NCBI GenBank assembly: GCA_023375785.1 | Contig: SZWC01000103.1 | Span: 509,574-573,573, forward strand | DNA from: Penium margaritaceum | Taxonomy: Eukaryota > Streptophyta > Zygnematophyceae > Desmidiales > Peniaceae | Length of the DNA: 64,000 bases | Reading direction: 5' to 3' | Shown: piece by piece, positions 26,601 to 41,700 of the stretch | Layout: each line of letters begins with the position of its first letter | Numbering within the stretch: position 1 is the stretch's first letter | Program-made: the position numbers and the translations under genes | Notes under the pieces: model-generated | Seen by the model: only the letters and a program-made list of their open reading frames with translations | Told to the model about the DNA's origin: nothing | Database searches by the model: none

Positions 26601-29040
26601 CACGAGCCAGCCACGGTCAGAGTGTTCAGTCACAGTGCAGATATACTGGGCATGACCTTGCAGGTACAAACAAGGTAGAATACTGGTGGCTCGGTGTGGC
26701 TATTGTACGCAATGCCTTCATAAAGTTGGCATGTGCCACTCACCATGGCCACAAAGTTTACCAATTGACTTTAACTTTTACGAATCGTAACACGAGTCAG
26801 CCACGGTCAGAGTGCCCAATCACAGCGTACATCTAATATGCATGACCTTGCAAACATAAACAAGGTAAAACGCCGGTGGCTTGGCACAGCTATTGTGCGC
26901 AATGCCTTGACAAAGTTGGCATTTGCCACTGACCATGACTACAAATTTTACCAAGTACATTAAACGGTTATTAATCATAACACGAGTCAGCCACGGTCAG
27001 AGTGTCCAATCACAGTGCAGATATACTGGGCATGACCTGACAGGTATAAACAAGGTAGAATACTGGTGGCTCCGTGTGGCTATTTTGCACTATGCCTTGA
27101 CAAAGTTGGCATGTGCCACTGACCATGACCACGAATGTATCCAAGTGACTTTTCCATCTATTGATCATAACATGCGTCAGCCACTGTCAGAGTGTCCAAT
27201 CACAGTGTAGATGTACTAGGCATGATCTTGCAGGTTCAAACAAGGTAGAATACTGGTGGCTCGGTGTGGTTATTGTGCACAAAGCCTCGACAAAGTTGGC
27301 ATGTGCCACTGACCATTACCACAAAGTTCACCAAGTGACTTTAACTTCTACGAATCGTAACACAAGTCACGGTCAGAGTGCCCAATCACAGTGCACATCT
27401 AATATGCGTTACATTGCAGGCATAAACGAGGTAACAACCCGGTGTCTTGGCACGACTATTGTGCGCAATGCCTTGACAAAGTTGGCATGTGCCACTGACC
27501 ATAACCAAAACGTTTACCAAGTGAATTTAACTTCTACGAATTGTAACATGACCCAGCCACAGTCCGAGTGCCCAATCACAGTGCACATCTAGTGTGCATG
27601 ACCTTGCAGGTATAAACAGGGTAAAAACCAGTTTCTTGGCACGGCTATTGTGTGCAATGCCTTGACAAAGTTGGCTAGGGCCACTGACCATGACCACAAA
27701 GTTTACCAAGTACCTTAAACGGCCATGAATCATACCACAAGTCAAACACGGTCAGAGTGTCTAATCACAGTGCAGATGTACTATGCATGATCTTGCTGGT
27801 GCACACAAGGTAGAATACTAGTGGCTCGGTGTGGCTATTGTGCGCAATGCCTTGACAAAGTTGGCATGTGCCACTGACCATGACCACAAAGTTTACCAAG
27901 TGACTTTAACTTATACGAATCGTAACACGAGTCAGCCACGGTCAGAGTGCCCAATCACAGTGCACATCTAATATGCATGACCTTGGAGGTATAAACATTG
28001 TAAAAAACCGGTGGCTTGGCGCGGCAATCGTGCGCAATGCCTTGACAATGTTGGCATGTGCCGCTGACCATGACCACAATGTTTACCAAGTGACTTTAAC
28101 TTTTACAAATCGTAATACGAGTAAGCCACATCCAGAGTGCCCAATCACAGTGCACATCTAATATACATGACCTTGCAGGTATAAACAAGGTAAGAAACTG
28201 GTACCTTGGCATGGCTAATGTGCGCAATGCCTTGACAAAGTTGGCATGTTCCACTGACCACGTCCACAAAGTTTACCAAGTACATTAAACGACTATGTAT
28301 CATAACACGAGTCAGCCACAGTCAGATTGTCCAATCACAGTGCAAATATACTGGGCATGACCTTGCATGTATAAACAAGGTAGAATACTGGTGGCTCGGT
28401 GTGGCTATTGTGCGCAATGCCGTGACAATGTTGGCATGTGCCACTGACCATTACCACAAATGTATCCAAGTGACTTTTACTTCCATTGATCGTAACACGA
28501 GTCAGCCACGGTCAGAGTGTCCAATCATGGTGGAGATGTACTAGGCATGATCTTGCAGGTACAAACAAGGTAGAATGCTGGTAGCTCGGTGTGGCTGCTG
28601 TGCGCTATGCCTTGACAAAGTTAGCATGTGCCACTGACCATGACCACAAAGTTTATGAAGTACATTAAACCGCTATGAATCATAATACGAGTCAGCCACG
28701 TTCAGAGTGTCCAATCACAGTGTAGATTTATTGGGCATGACCTTGCAGGTATAAACAAGGTAAAATACTGGTTGCTCTGTGTGGCTATTGTGCGGAATGC
28801 TTTGACAGAGTTGGCATGTGCCACAGACCATGACCACAAAGTTTACCAATTGACTTTAACTTTTATGAATCATAACACAATTCAGCGGCGGTCAGAGTAC
28901 CCAATCACAGTTATGATGTAGTAGGAATGACATTGCAGGTATAAACAAGGTAAAAAAGCCGGTGGCTTGGCACGGCTATTGTGTGCAATGCCTTGACAAA
29001 GGTGGCATGTGCCACTGACCATGACCACAAAGTTTACCAA

Positions 29041-31320
29041 GTACCTTAAACAACTATGAATCATTACACGAGTCAGCCACGGTCAGAGTGTCCAATCACT
29101 ATGCAGATATACTGGGAATGACCTTACAGGTATAAACAAAGAAGAATACTGGTGGCTCAGTGTGGCTATTGTGCGCAATGCCTTGACAATGTTGGCATGT
29201 GCCACTGACCATGACAAAAAATGTATCCTAGTGACTTTTACTTCTATTGATCATAACACGAGTCACCCACGGTCAGAGTGTCAAGGCACAGCGTAGATGT
29301 ACTAGGCATGATTTTGCAGGTACAAACAAGGTAGAATACTGGTGGCTCGGTGTGGCTATTGTGCGCAATGCCTTGACAAAGTTGACATGTGCCACTGACC
29401 ATGACCAAACAGTTTACCAAGTGAATTTAACTTCTACGAATCATAACACGAGTCAGCCACGGTAATAGTGCCCAATCACAGCGCACATCTAATATGCATA
29501 AACTTGCAGGTATAAACCATGTCAAAAACCGGTGGCGTGGCATGGCTATTTTGCGCAATGCCTTGACAAAGTTGGCATGTGCCACTGACCATGACCACAA
29601 AGGTTACCAAGTACCTTAAACGGCTATGAATCATTACACGAGTCAGCCACGGTCAGAGTGTCCAATCACATTGCAGATATACTGGGAATGACCTTGCAGG
29701 TATCAAAAAGGTAGAATACTGGTAGCTCGGTGTGGCCATTGTGTGCAATGCATTGACAAAGTTGGCATGTGCCACTGACCATGACCACAAATGTATCCAA
29801 GTGACTTTTACTTCTATTGATCATAACGCGTGTTAGCCATAATCAGAGTGTCCAACCACAGTACAGATGTACTAGGAATGATTTTTCAGGTGCAAACAAG
29901 GTAGAATACTGGTTGCTTGGTGTGGCTATTGTGCGTAATGCCTTTACAAAGTTGGCATGTGCCACTGACCATGACCACAAAGTTTACCAAGTGACTGTAA
30001 CTTCTACGAATCGTAACACGAGTCAGCCACGGTCAGAGTGCCCAATCACAGTGCACATCTTACATACATGACCTTGCAGGTTTAAACAAGGTAAAAAACT
30101 GGTGGCTTGGCACGGCTATTGTGTACAATGCCTTGACAAAGTTGGCATGTGCCACTGACCATGACCACAAAGTTTACCAAGTACCTTAAACAACTATGAA
30201 TCATTACACGAGTCAGCCACGGTCAGAGTGTCCAATCACTATGCAGATATACTGGGAATGACCTTACAGGTATAAACAAAGAAGAATACTGGTGGCTCGG
30301 TGTGGCTATTGTGCGCAATGCCTTGACAATGTTGGCATGTGCTACTGACCATGACAAAAAATGTATCCTAGTGACTTTTACTTCTATTGATCATAACACG
30401 AGTCACCCACGGTCAGAGTGTCAAAGCACAGCGTAGATGTACTAGGCATGATTTTGCAGGTACAAACAAGGTAGAATACTGGTGGCTCGGTGTGGCTATT
30501 GTGCGCAATGCCTTGACAAAGTTGACATGTGCTACTGACCATGACCAAACAGTTTACCAAGTGAATTTAACTTCTACGAATCATAACACGAGTCAGCCAC
30601 GGTAAGAGTGCCCAATCACAGCGCACATCTGATATGCATAAACTTGCAGGTATAAACCAGGTCAATAACGGTGGCGTGGCACGGCTATTGTGCGCAATGC
30701 CTTGACAAAGTTGGCATGTGCCACTGACCATGACCACAAAGTTTACCGAGTACCTTAAACGGCTATGAATCATTACACGAGTCAGCCACGGTCAGAGTGT
30801 CCAATCACATTGCAAATATACTGGGCATGACCTTGCAGGTATAAAAAAGGTAGAATACTGGAAGCTCGGTGTGGCCATTGTGTGCAATGCATTGACAAAG
30901 TTGGCATGTGCCACTGACCATGACCACAAATGTATCCAAGTGACTTTTACTTCTATTGATCATAACGCGAGTTAGCCATAATCAGAGTGTCCAACCACAG
31001 TACAGATGTACTAGGAATGATTTTTCAGGTGCAAACAAGGTAGAATACTGGTTGCTTGGTGTGGCTATTGTGCGTAATGCCTTTACAAAGTTGGCATGTG
31101 CCACTGACCATGACCACAAAGTTTACCAAGTGACTTTAACTTCTACGAATCGTAACACGAGTCAGCCACGGTCAGGGTACCCAATCACAGTGCACATCTT
31201 ACACACATGACCTTGCAGGTTTAAACAAGGTAAAAAACTGGTGGCTTGGCACGGCTATTGTGTACAATGCGTTGACAAAGTTGGCATGTGCCACTGACCA
31301 TGACCACAAAGTTTACCAAG
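29041..31320 (+). repeat. 1140-bp (six-monomer) tandem duplication
   Basis: The unit 29041-30180 is repeated at 30181 to about 31320. The unusual word ACCTTAAACAACTATG starts both copies. Other private variants (CACCCACGGTCAG, ATTTTTCAGGTGC) recur 1140 bp apart, then 1139 bp after a one-base difference near 30680. Identity looks like about 97-98%, higher than between random monomers, so this is a recent block duplication. Confidence 0.88.
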
Positions 31321-34300
31321 TACCTAAAACGGCTTTGAATCATTACACGAGTTAGCCACGGTCAGAGTGTCCAATCACAATACAGATATATTGGGCATGA
31401 CCTTGCAGGTATGAACAAGGTAGAATACTGGTGGCTCGGTGTGGCTATTGTGCGCAATGCCTTGATAAAGTTGGCATGTGCCACTCACCATGGCCACAAA
31501 GTATACCAAGTGACTTTAACTTCTACGAATCGTAACACGAGTCAGCCATGGTCGGAGTGCCCAATCAGAGCGTACATCTAATATGCATGTCCTTGCAAGA
31601 ATAAACAAGGTAAAAAGCCGGTGGCTTGGCACGACTATTGTGCGCAATGCCTTGATAAAGTTGGCATCTGCCACTGACCATGATTACAAAGTTGACCAAG
31701 TACATTAAACGGTTATTAATCATACCACGAGTCAGCCACGGTCAGAGTGTCCAATCACAGTGGAGATATACTGGGCATGACCTTACGGGTATAAACAAGG
31801 TAGAATACTGGTGGCTCGTTGTGGCTAGTTTGCACAATGCCTTGACAAAGTTGGCATGTGCCACTGACCATGACCACAAATGTATCCAAGTGACTCTTCC
31901 ATCTATTGATCATAACACGAGTCAGCCACTGTCAGAGTGTACAATCACAGTGCACATGCACTAGGCATGATCTTGCAGGTTCAAACAAGGTAGAATACTG
32001 GTGACTGTGTGGCTATTGTGCGCAAAGCCTCGACAAAGTTGGCATGTGCCACTGACCATGACCACAAAGTTTACCAAGTGACTTTAACTTCTACGAATCG
32101 TGACACAAGTCAGCCACAGTCAGAGTGCCCAATCACAGTGCACATCCAATATGCATTACCTTGCAGGCATAAACGGGGTCAAAAACCGGTGGCTTGGCAC
32201 GATTATTGTGCGCAATGCATTGACAAAGTTGGCATGTACCACTGACCATGACCAAAATGTTTACCAAGCGACTTTAACTTCTACGAATTGCAACACGACT
32301 CAGCCACAGTCCGAGTGCCCAATCACAGTGCACATCTAGTATGCATGACCTTTCAGGTATAAACAGGGTAAAAAACAAGTTTCTTGGCACGGCTTTTGTG
32401 TGCAATGCCTTGACAAAGTTGGCTTCTGCCACTGACCATGACCACAAAGTTTACCAAGTACCTTAAATGGCTATGAATCATAACACAAGTCAGCCACAGT
32501 CAGAGTGTCTAATCACTGTGCAGATGTACCAAGCATAACCTTGCTGGTGCAAAAAAGGTAGAATACTGGTGGCTCGGTGTGGCTATTGTGCGCAATGCCT
32601 TGACAAAGTGGGCATGTGACACTGACCATGACCACAAATTTATCAAAGTGGCTTTTACTTCTATTGATCATAACACGAGTCAGCCACAGTCCGAGTGTCT
32701 AATCACAGTGCAGATGTACTGGGCATGATTTTGCAGGTACAAACAAGGTAGAATACTGGTGGCTCGGTGTGGCTATTGTGCGTAATGCCTTGACAAAGTT
32801 GACATATGCCACGGACCATAACCAAAACGTTTACCAATTGAATTTAACTTCTACGAATCATAACACGAGTCAGCCACGGTAACAGTGCCCAATCACAGCG
32901 CGCATCTAATATGCATGAACTTGCAAGTATAAGCAAGGTAAAAAACAGGTGGCATGGCACGGCTATTGCGCGCAATGCCTTGACAAAGTTCGCATGTGCC
33001 ACTGACCATGACCACAAAGTTTACCAAGTATCTTAAACGGCTATGAATCATTACACGAGTCAGCCACGGTCAGAGTGTCCAATCACAATGCAGATATACT
33101 GGGCATGACCTTGCAGGTATAAACAAGGTAGAATACTGGTAGCTCGGTGTGGCTATTGTGTGCAATGCCTTGACAAAGTTGGCATGTGCCACTGACCATG
33201 ACCACAAATGTATCCAAGTGACTTTTATTTCTATTGATCATAACACGAGTTCACCATGGTCAGAGAATCCAATGACAGTACAGATGTACTAGGCATGATT
33301 TTGCAGGTACAAACAAGGTATAATACTGGTGGCTTGGTGTGGCTATTGTGCGTAATGCCTTGACAAAGTTGGCATGTGCCACTAACCATGACCTGGAAGT
33401 TTACCAAGTGACTTTAACTTCTACGAATCGTAACACGAGTCAGCCACGGGCAGAGTGCCCAATGACAGTGCACATCTAATATATATGACCTTGCAGGTAT
33501 AAACAAGGTAAGAATTTGGTTGCTTGGCATGGCGATTGTGTGCAATGCCTTGACAAAGTTGGCATGTGTCACAGACCATGACCACAAAGTTTACCAAGTA
33601 CCTTAAACAGCTATGAATCATAACACGAGTCAGCCACGGTCAGAGTGTCCAATCACAGTGCAGATATACTGGGCATGACCTTACAGGTATAAACAAAGTA
33701 AGCTACTGGTTGCTCGGTGTGGCTATTGTGCGCAATGCCTTGACAAAGTTGGCATGTGCCACTGACAATGACCACAAAGTTTACCAAGTACCTTAAACGG
33801 ATATGAATCACAACACGAGTCAGCCACGGTCAGAGTATCCAATCACAGTACAGATATACTGCGCATGACCTTGCAGGTATGAACAAGGCAGAATACTGGT
33901 GGCTTGGTGTGGCTATTGTGCGCAATGCCTTGACAAAGTTGGCATGTGCCACTGACCATGACCACAAAGTTTACCAGGCGACTTTAACCTCTACGTATCA
34001 TAACACGAGTCAGCCACGGTCAGAGTATCCAATCACAGTTCACATTTAATATGCATGACCTTGCACGTATAAACAGGGTCAAAACCCGGTGTCTTGGCAC
34101 GGCTATTGTGCGCATTGCCTTGACAAGGTTGGCAAGTGCCACTGACCATGACGACAAAGTTTACCAAGTGACTTTTACTTCTACGAATCGTAACAGGAGT
34201 CATCCACAGTCAGAGTGCCCAATCATAGTTCAGATGCACCACGCATGACCTTGCAGGTATAACGAAGGTAAAAAACCCATGGCTTGGCACGGCTATTGTG

Positions 34301-35280
34301 CGCAATACCTTGACAAATTATGCATGTGCCACTGACCATGACAACAACGTTTACCAAGTACCTTAAAAGGCTATGAATTAGAACACAAGTCAGCCACGGT
34401 CAGAGTGTCCAATCACATTGCAGATATACTGGGCATGACCTTATAGGTATGGACAAGGTAGAATTCTGGTGGCTTGGCGTGGCTATTGTGTGCAATGCAT
34501 TGACAAATTTGGCATGTGACACTGACCATGACCACAAATGTATCCAAGTGACTTTTACTTCTATTGATCATAACACAAGTCAGCCACGTTCAGGGTGTCC
34601 AATCACAGTGCAGATGTACTACGCAATACTGGTGGCTCGGTGTGGCTATTGTGCGCAAGGCCTTGACGAAGTTGGCATGTGCCACTGACCATGACCACAA
34701 AGTTTACCAAGTGACTTTAAATTATACGAATCGTAATACGAGTCAGCCACGGTCGGAGTGCCCAATCACAGTGCACATCTAGTATGCATGACCTTGCAGG
34801 TATAAACAATTTAAAAAACCAGTGGATTGGCATGGCTATTATGCGCAATACCTTCAAAAAGTCAGCATGTGCCACTGACCATGACCACAAAGTTTACCAA
34901 GTACCTTAGACGGCTATGAATCACAACACGAGTCAGCCACAATCAGAGTGTCCAATCATAGTGCAGGTATACTGTGCATGACCTTGCAGGTATGAACAAG
35001 GTAGAGTACTGGTTGCTCGGTGTGGCTATTGTGCGCAATGCCTTGACAAAGTTGGCATGTGCCACTGACCATGACCACAAATGTATCCAAGTGACTTTTA
35101 CTTCTATTGATCATAACACGAGCCAGCCACGGTCAGAATGTCCAATCACAGTGCAGATGTACTAGGCATGATCTTGCAAGTACAAACAAGGTAGAATACT
35201 ACTGGCTTGGTGTGGCTATTGTGCGCAATGCCTTGACAAAGTTGGCATGTGCCACAGACCATGACCACAAAGTTTACCAA

Positions 35281-36989
35281 GTGACTTTAACTTGTACGAA
35301 ACATAACACGAGTCAGCCACAATCAGAGTGCCCAATCACAACTCAGATGTAGTCGGCATGAGCTTGCAGGTATAAACAAGGTAAAAAACCAGTGGCTTGG
35401 CACGGCTATTGTGCGCAATGCCTTGACAAAGTTGGCATGTGCCACTGACCATGACCACAAATTTTACCAACTACCTTAAACGGCTATGAATCATAACACG
35501 GGTCAGCCACAGTCAGAGTGTCCAATCACAGTACAGATACACTGGGCATGACCTTACAGGTATAAAAAAGGTAGAATACTGGTGGCTCGTTGTGGTTATT
35601 TTGTGCAATTCCTTGACAAAGTTTGCATGTGCCACTGACCATGACCACAAATGTATCCAAGTGACTTTCACTTCTATTGATCATAACACGAGTCAGCCAC
35701 GGTCAAAGTGTCCAATCATAGTGCAGATGTACTAAGCATGATCTTGCACGTGCAAACAAGGTAGAATACTGGTGCCTCGGTGTGGCTATTATGCGCAATG
35801 CCTTGACCAAGTTGGCATGTGCCACTGACCATGACCACAAAGTTTACCAAGTGACTTTAACTTGTACGAAACATAACACGAGTCAGCCACAATCAGAGTG
35901 CCCAATCACACTTCAGATGTAGTCGGCATGAGCTTGCAGGTATAAACAAGGTAAAAAACCAGTGGCTTGGCACGGCTATTGTGCGCAATGCCTTGACAAA
36001 GTTGGCATGTGCCACTGACCTTGACCACACATTTTACCAAGTACCTTGAGCGGCTATGAATCATTACACGGGTCAGCCACAGTCAGAGTATCCAATCACA
36101 GTACAGATACACTGGGCATGACCTTACAGGTAAAAACAAGGTAGAATACTGGTGGCTCGTTGTGGCTATTTTGTGCAATTCCTTGACAAAGTTTGCATGT
36201 GCCACTGACCATGACGTCAAATGTATCCAAGTGACTTTCACTTCTATTGATCATAACACGAGTCAGCCACGGTCAGAGTGTCCAATCATAGTGCAGATGT
36301 ACTAAGCATGATCTTGCACGTGCAAACAAGTTAGAATACTGGTGGCTCGGTGTGGCTATTATGCGCAATGCCTTGACCAAGTTGGCATGTGCCACTGACC
36401 ATGACCACAAAGTTTACCAAGTGACTTTAACTTGTACGAAACATAACACGAGTCAGCCACAATCAGAGTGCCCAATCACACTTCAGATGTAGTCGGCATG
36501 AGCTTGCAGGTATAAACAAGGTAAAAAACCAGTGGCTTGGCACGGCTATTGTGCGCAATGCCTTGACAAAGTTGGCATGTGCCACTGACCTTGACCACAC
36601 ATTTTACCAAGTACCTTAAGCGGCTATGAATCATTACACGGGTCAGCCACAGTCAGAGTGTCCAATCACAGTACAGATACACTGGGCATGACCTTACAGG
36701 TATAAACAAGGTAGAATACTGGTGGCTCGGTGTGGTTATATTGTGCAATTCCTTGACAAAGTTTGCATGTGCCACTGACCATGACCACAAATGATCCAAG
36801 TGACTTTCACTTCTATTGATCATAACACGAGTCAGCCACGGTCAGAGTGTCCAATCATAGTGCAGATGTACTAAGCATGATCTTTCAGGTGCAAACAAGG
36901 TAGAATACCGGTGGCTCGGTGTGGCTATTATGCGCAATGCATTGACCAAGTTGGCATGTGCCACTGACCATGACCACAAAGTTTACCAA
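35281..36989 (+). repeat. 570-bp trimer repeated three times
   Basis: The private phrase CTTGTACGAAACATAAC appears near 35291, 35861 and 36431, exactly 570 bp apart, followed each time by CAGATGTAGTCGGCATGAGC. Each unit is three monomers. Copies two and three share extra variants (TTGACCACACATTTTACC), so they separated last. Confidence 0.9.
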
Positions 36990-38131
36990 GTGACTTTAAC
37001 TTCTATGAATGGTAACACGAGTCAGCCACAGTCAGAGTGCCCAATCACAGTTCAGATGTACTAGGAATGACCTTACAGGCATAAGCAAGGTAAAAAACCA
37101 GTGGCTTGTCATGGCTATTGTGCGCAATGCCTTGACAAAGTTGGCATGTGCCACTGACCATGACCACAAAGGTTACCAAGTACCTTAAACGGCTATGAAT
37201 CATAACACGACTCAGCCACAGTGAGAGTGTCAAATCATAGTGCAGATATAATGTGCATGACCTCGCAGGTATGAACAAGGTCGAGTACTGGTGGCTTGGT
37301 GTGGCTATTGTGTGCATTGCCTTGACAAAGTTGGCATGTGCCACAAACCATGACCACAAATGTATCCAAGTGACTTTTACTTCTATTGATGATAGCACGA
37401 GTCAGCCACGGTCAGAGTGTCCAATCACAGTGCAGATGTACTAGGCATGATCTTGCAGGTGCAAACAAGGTATATTACTGGTGGCTTGGTGTGGCTATTG
37501 TGCCCAATGCCTTGACAAAGTTGGCATGTGCCACTGACCATGACCACAAATGTATCCAAGTGACGTTTACTTCTATTGATCATAACACGAGTCAACCACG
37601 GTCAGAGTGTCCAAGAACAGTGCAGATGTACTATGCATGATCTTGCACGTGCAAACAAGGTAGAATACCGGTGGCTCGGTGTGGCTATTATGCGCAATGC
37701 CTTGACCAAGTTGGCATGTGCCACTGACCATGACCACAAAGTTTACCAAGTGACTTTAACTTCTATGAATGGTAACACGAGTCAGCCACAGTCAGAGTGC
37801 CCAATCACAGTTCAGATGTACTAGGCATGACCTTACAGGTATAAACAAGGTAAAAAACCGATGGCTTGGCGTGGCTATTGTGCGCAACGCCTTGACAAAG
37901 TTGGCATGTGCCACAGACCATGACCACAAAGTTTACCAAGTACCTGAAACGGTTATGAATCATAACACGAGTCAGCCACAGTCAGAGTGTCCAATCACAG
38001 TGCAGATATACTGGACATGACCTTACAGGTATAAACAAGGTAGAATACTGGTGGCTCGGTGTGGCTATTGTGCGCAATGCCTTGACAAAGTTGGCATGTG
38101 CCACTGACCATGACCACAAAGTTTACCAAGT

Positions 38132-38143
38132 NNNNNNNNNNNN
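38132..38143. other. 12-N assembly gap in the satellite
   Basis: Twelve Ns replace sequence between GTTTACCAAGT and GGCTATTG. At least about 90-100 bp of monomer would be needed to restore the phase, so the N count is a placeholder and the true size is unknown. Confidence 0.9.
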
Positions 38144-38239
38144 GGCTATTGTGCGCAATGCCTTGACAAAGTTGGCATGTGCCACAGACCATGACCACAA
38201 AGTTTACCAAGTACCTTAAAACGGCTATGAATCATAACA

Positions 38240-38780
38240 CGAGTCAGTCACCGTCAGAGTGTTCAATCACAGTACAGATACTGCGCATGACCTTGCAGGT
38301 ATGAACAAGGTAGAATAATGGTGGCTCGGTGTGGCTGTTGTGCGCAATGCCTTGACAATGTTGGCATGTGCCACTGACCATGACCACAAATGTATCCAAG
38401 TGACTTTTACGTCTATTGATCATAACACGAGTCAGCCACGGTCAGAGTGTCCAATCACATTGCAGATGTACTAGGCATGTAATTACAGTTGCAAAAAAGG
38501 TAGAATACTGGTGGCTCGGTGTGGCTACTTTGCGCAATGCCTTGACAAAGTTGGCATGTGCCACTGACCATGACCACATACTTTACCAAGTGACTTTAAC
38601 CTCTAGGAATCATAACACGAGTCAGCCACGGTCAGAATACCCAATCACAGTGCACATCTAATATGCATGACCTTGCAGGTAGAAACAGGGTAAAAAACCG
38701 GTGTCTTGGCTCGGCTATTGTGCGCAATGCCTTCACAAGATTGGCATGTGCCACTGACCATGACGACAAAGTTTACCAAG
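38240..38780 (+). repeat. Satellite segment duplicated 3680 bp downstream
   Basis: This segment, marked by CAGATACTGCGCATGACC and the odd word AATTACAGTTGCAAAAAAGG at 38481, recurs at about 41920-42460 (same word at 42161). The offset is 3680 bp, not a whole number of monomers. Similarity stops abruptly near 38780 and 42460. Confidence 0.8.
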
Positions 38781-41700
38781 TACCTTAAACGGCTATGAAT
38801 GATAACACAAATCAGCCACGGTCAGAGTGTCCAATCACAGTGCAGATATATTGGGCATGACCTTACAGGTATGAACAAGGTATAATTCTGGTGGCTCGGT
38901 GTGGCTATTGTGCGCAATGACTTGACAAAGTTGGCATGTGCCACTGACCGTGACCACAAATGTATCCAAGTGACTTTAAATTCTATTGATCATAGCACGA
39001 GTCAGCCACAATCAGGGTGTCCAATCATAGTGCAGATGTACTAGAAATGACCTTGCTGGTGCAAACAAGGTAGAATACTGGTGGCTCGACGTGGCTATTG
39101 TGCGCAATGCCTTGACGAAGTTGGCATGTGCCACTGACCATGACCACAAAGTTTACCAAGTACCTTCAACGGCTATGAATCATAACACAAGTCAGCCACG
39201 GTCAGAGTGGCCAATCACAGTGCAGATATATTGGGCATGACCTTACAGGTATGAACAAGGTATAATTCTGGTGTCTTGGTGTGGCTATTGTGTGCAATGC
39301 CTTGACAAATTTGGCAGGTGCCACTGACCATGACCACAAATGTATCAAAGTGACTTTAACTTCTATCGATCATAACACGAGTCAGCCATGGTTAGAGTGT
39401 CCACTCACAGTGCAAATGAACTAGGCATGACCTTGCAGGTTCAAACAGCATAGAATACTGGTGGCTCCATGTGGCTATTGTGCGCAATGCCTTGACGAAG
39501 TTGGCGTGTGCCACTGATCATGACCACAAAGTTTACCAAGTGACTTTAACTTATACGAATTGTAATACGAGTTACCCATGGTCAGATTGCCCCATCACAG
39601 TGCACATCTAACATGCATGACCTTGCAGGTATAAACATGTTAAAAATTCAGTGGCTTTGGCACGGCTATTGTTTGCAATGCCTTGACAAAATTGGCATGT
39701 GCCACTAACCATGACCACAAGGTTTACCAAGTACCTTAAACGGCTATGACTCATAACACAAGTCAGCCACGGTCAGAGTATCCAATCACAGTACAGATGT
39801 AGTGCGCATGATCTTGCAGGTATGAACAAGGTAGAATACTGGTGGCTCGGTGTGGTTATTGTGCGCAATGCCTCGACAAAGTTGGAATGTGTCACTGACC
39901 ATGACCACAAATGTATCAAAGTGACTTTTACTTTTATTGATCATAACACGAGTCAGCCATGGTGAGAGAGTCCAATAAAAGTGCATATGTACTAGGCACA
40001 ATCTTGCAGGTGCAAACAAGGTACAATACTGGTGGCTCGGTGTGGCTATTGTGCACAATACCTTGACAAAGTTGGCATGTGCCACTGACCATGACCACAA
40101 AGTTTACCAATTGACTTTAACCTCTACGAATAATAACACAAGTCAGCGACGGTCAGAGTACCCAATCACAGTGCACTTCTAATATGCATGACCTTGCAGG
40201 TATGAACAGGGAAAAGCTCCAGTGTCTTGGCACTGCTATTGTGCTCAATGCCTTGACAAAGTTGGCATGTGCAACTGACCCTGACCACAAAGTTCACCAA
40301 GTTACTTTAACTTCTACGAATCGTAACACGAGTAAACCACATTCATAGTGCCCAATCACAGTCCAGATGTACTAGGCATGACCTTGCAGGTATAAACAAG
40401 GTAAAAAACCTGTGGCTTGGCATGGCTATTGTGCGCAATGCCTTGAAAAAGTTGGTATGTGCCACTGATCATGGCCACAAAGTTTACAAAGTACCTTAAA
40501 CGGCTATGAATCATAACACGAGTCAGCCACGGGCAGAGTGTCCAATCACAGTGCAGATATACGAGGCATGACCTTACACGCATAAACAAGGTACAATACT
40601 GATGGCTTGGTGTGGCTATTCTGTGCAATGCCTTGACAAAGTTGGCATGTGCCACTCACCATGACCACAAAAGTATCCAAGTGACTTGTACTTCTTTTGA
40701 TCATAACACGAGTCATCCACGGTCAGAGTGTCCAATAACAATGCAGATGTACTAGGCATGATCTTTTACGAATCGTAATACGACTCAGCCACGGTCAGAG
40801 TATCCAATCAGAGTGCAGATGTACTAGGCATGATCGTTCAGGAGCAAACAAGGTAGAATACTAGTGGCTCAGTTTGGCTATTATGCGCAATGCCTTGACA
40901 AAGTTGGCATGTGCCACTGACCTTGACCACAAATGTATCCAAGTAACTTTTACTTCTATTGATCATAACACAAGTCAGCCACAGTCAGAGTGTTCAATCA
41001 CAGTTCAGATGTAGTAGGCATGACCTTACAGGTATAAACAAGGTAAAAACCCGATGGCTTGGCATGGCTATTGTGCGCAAAGCCTTGACAAAATTGGCAT
41101 GTGCCACAGACCATGACCACAATGTTCACCAAGTACCTTAAACGGTTACGAATCATAACACAAGTCAGCCACAGTCAGAGTGTCCAATCACAGTGCAGAT
41201 ATACTGGACATGACCTTACAGGTATAAACAAGGTAGAATACTGGTGGCTCGGTGTGGCTATTGTGCGCAATGCCTTGACAAAGCTGGCATGTGCCACTGA
41301 CCATGACCACGAATGTAACTAAGTGACTTTTAATTATATTGATCATAACACAAGTCAGCCAAGGTGAGAGTGTCCAATCACAGCGCAGATGTACTAGGCA
41401 TGACCTTGCAGGTGCAAACAAGGTAGAATACTGGTGGCTTGGTGTGGCTATTGTGCGCAATGCCTTGACGAAGTTGGCATGTGCCACTGACCATGACCAC
41501 AAAGTTTACCAAGTACCTTAAACCGCTATGAATCATGACACGAGTCAGCCACGGTCAGAGTGTCCAATCACAGTGCAGATGTAGTAGGCATGACCTTACA
41601 GGTATAAACAAGGTAGAATACTGGTGGCTCGGTGTGGCTATTATGCGCAATGCCTTGACAAAGTTGGCATGCGCCACTGACCATGAACACATCTGTATCC

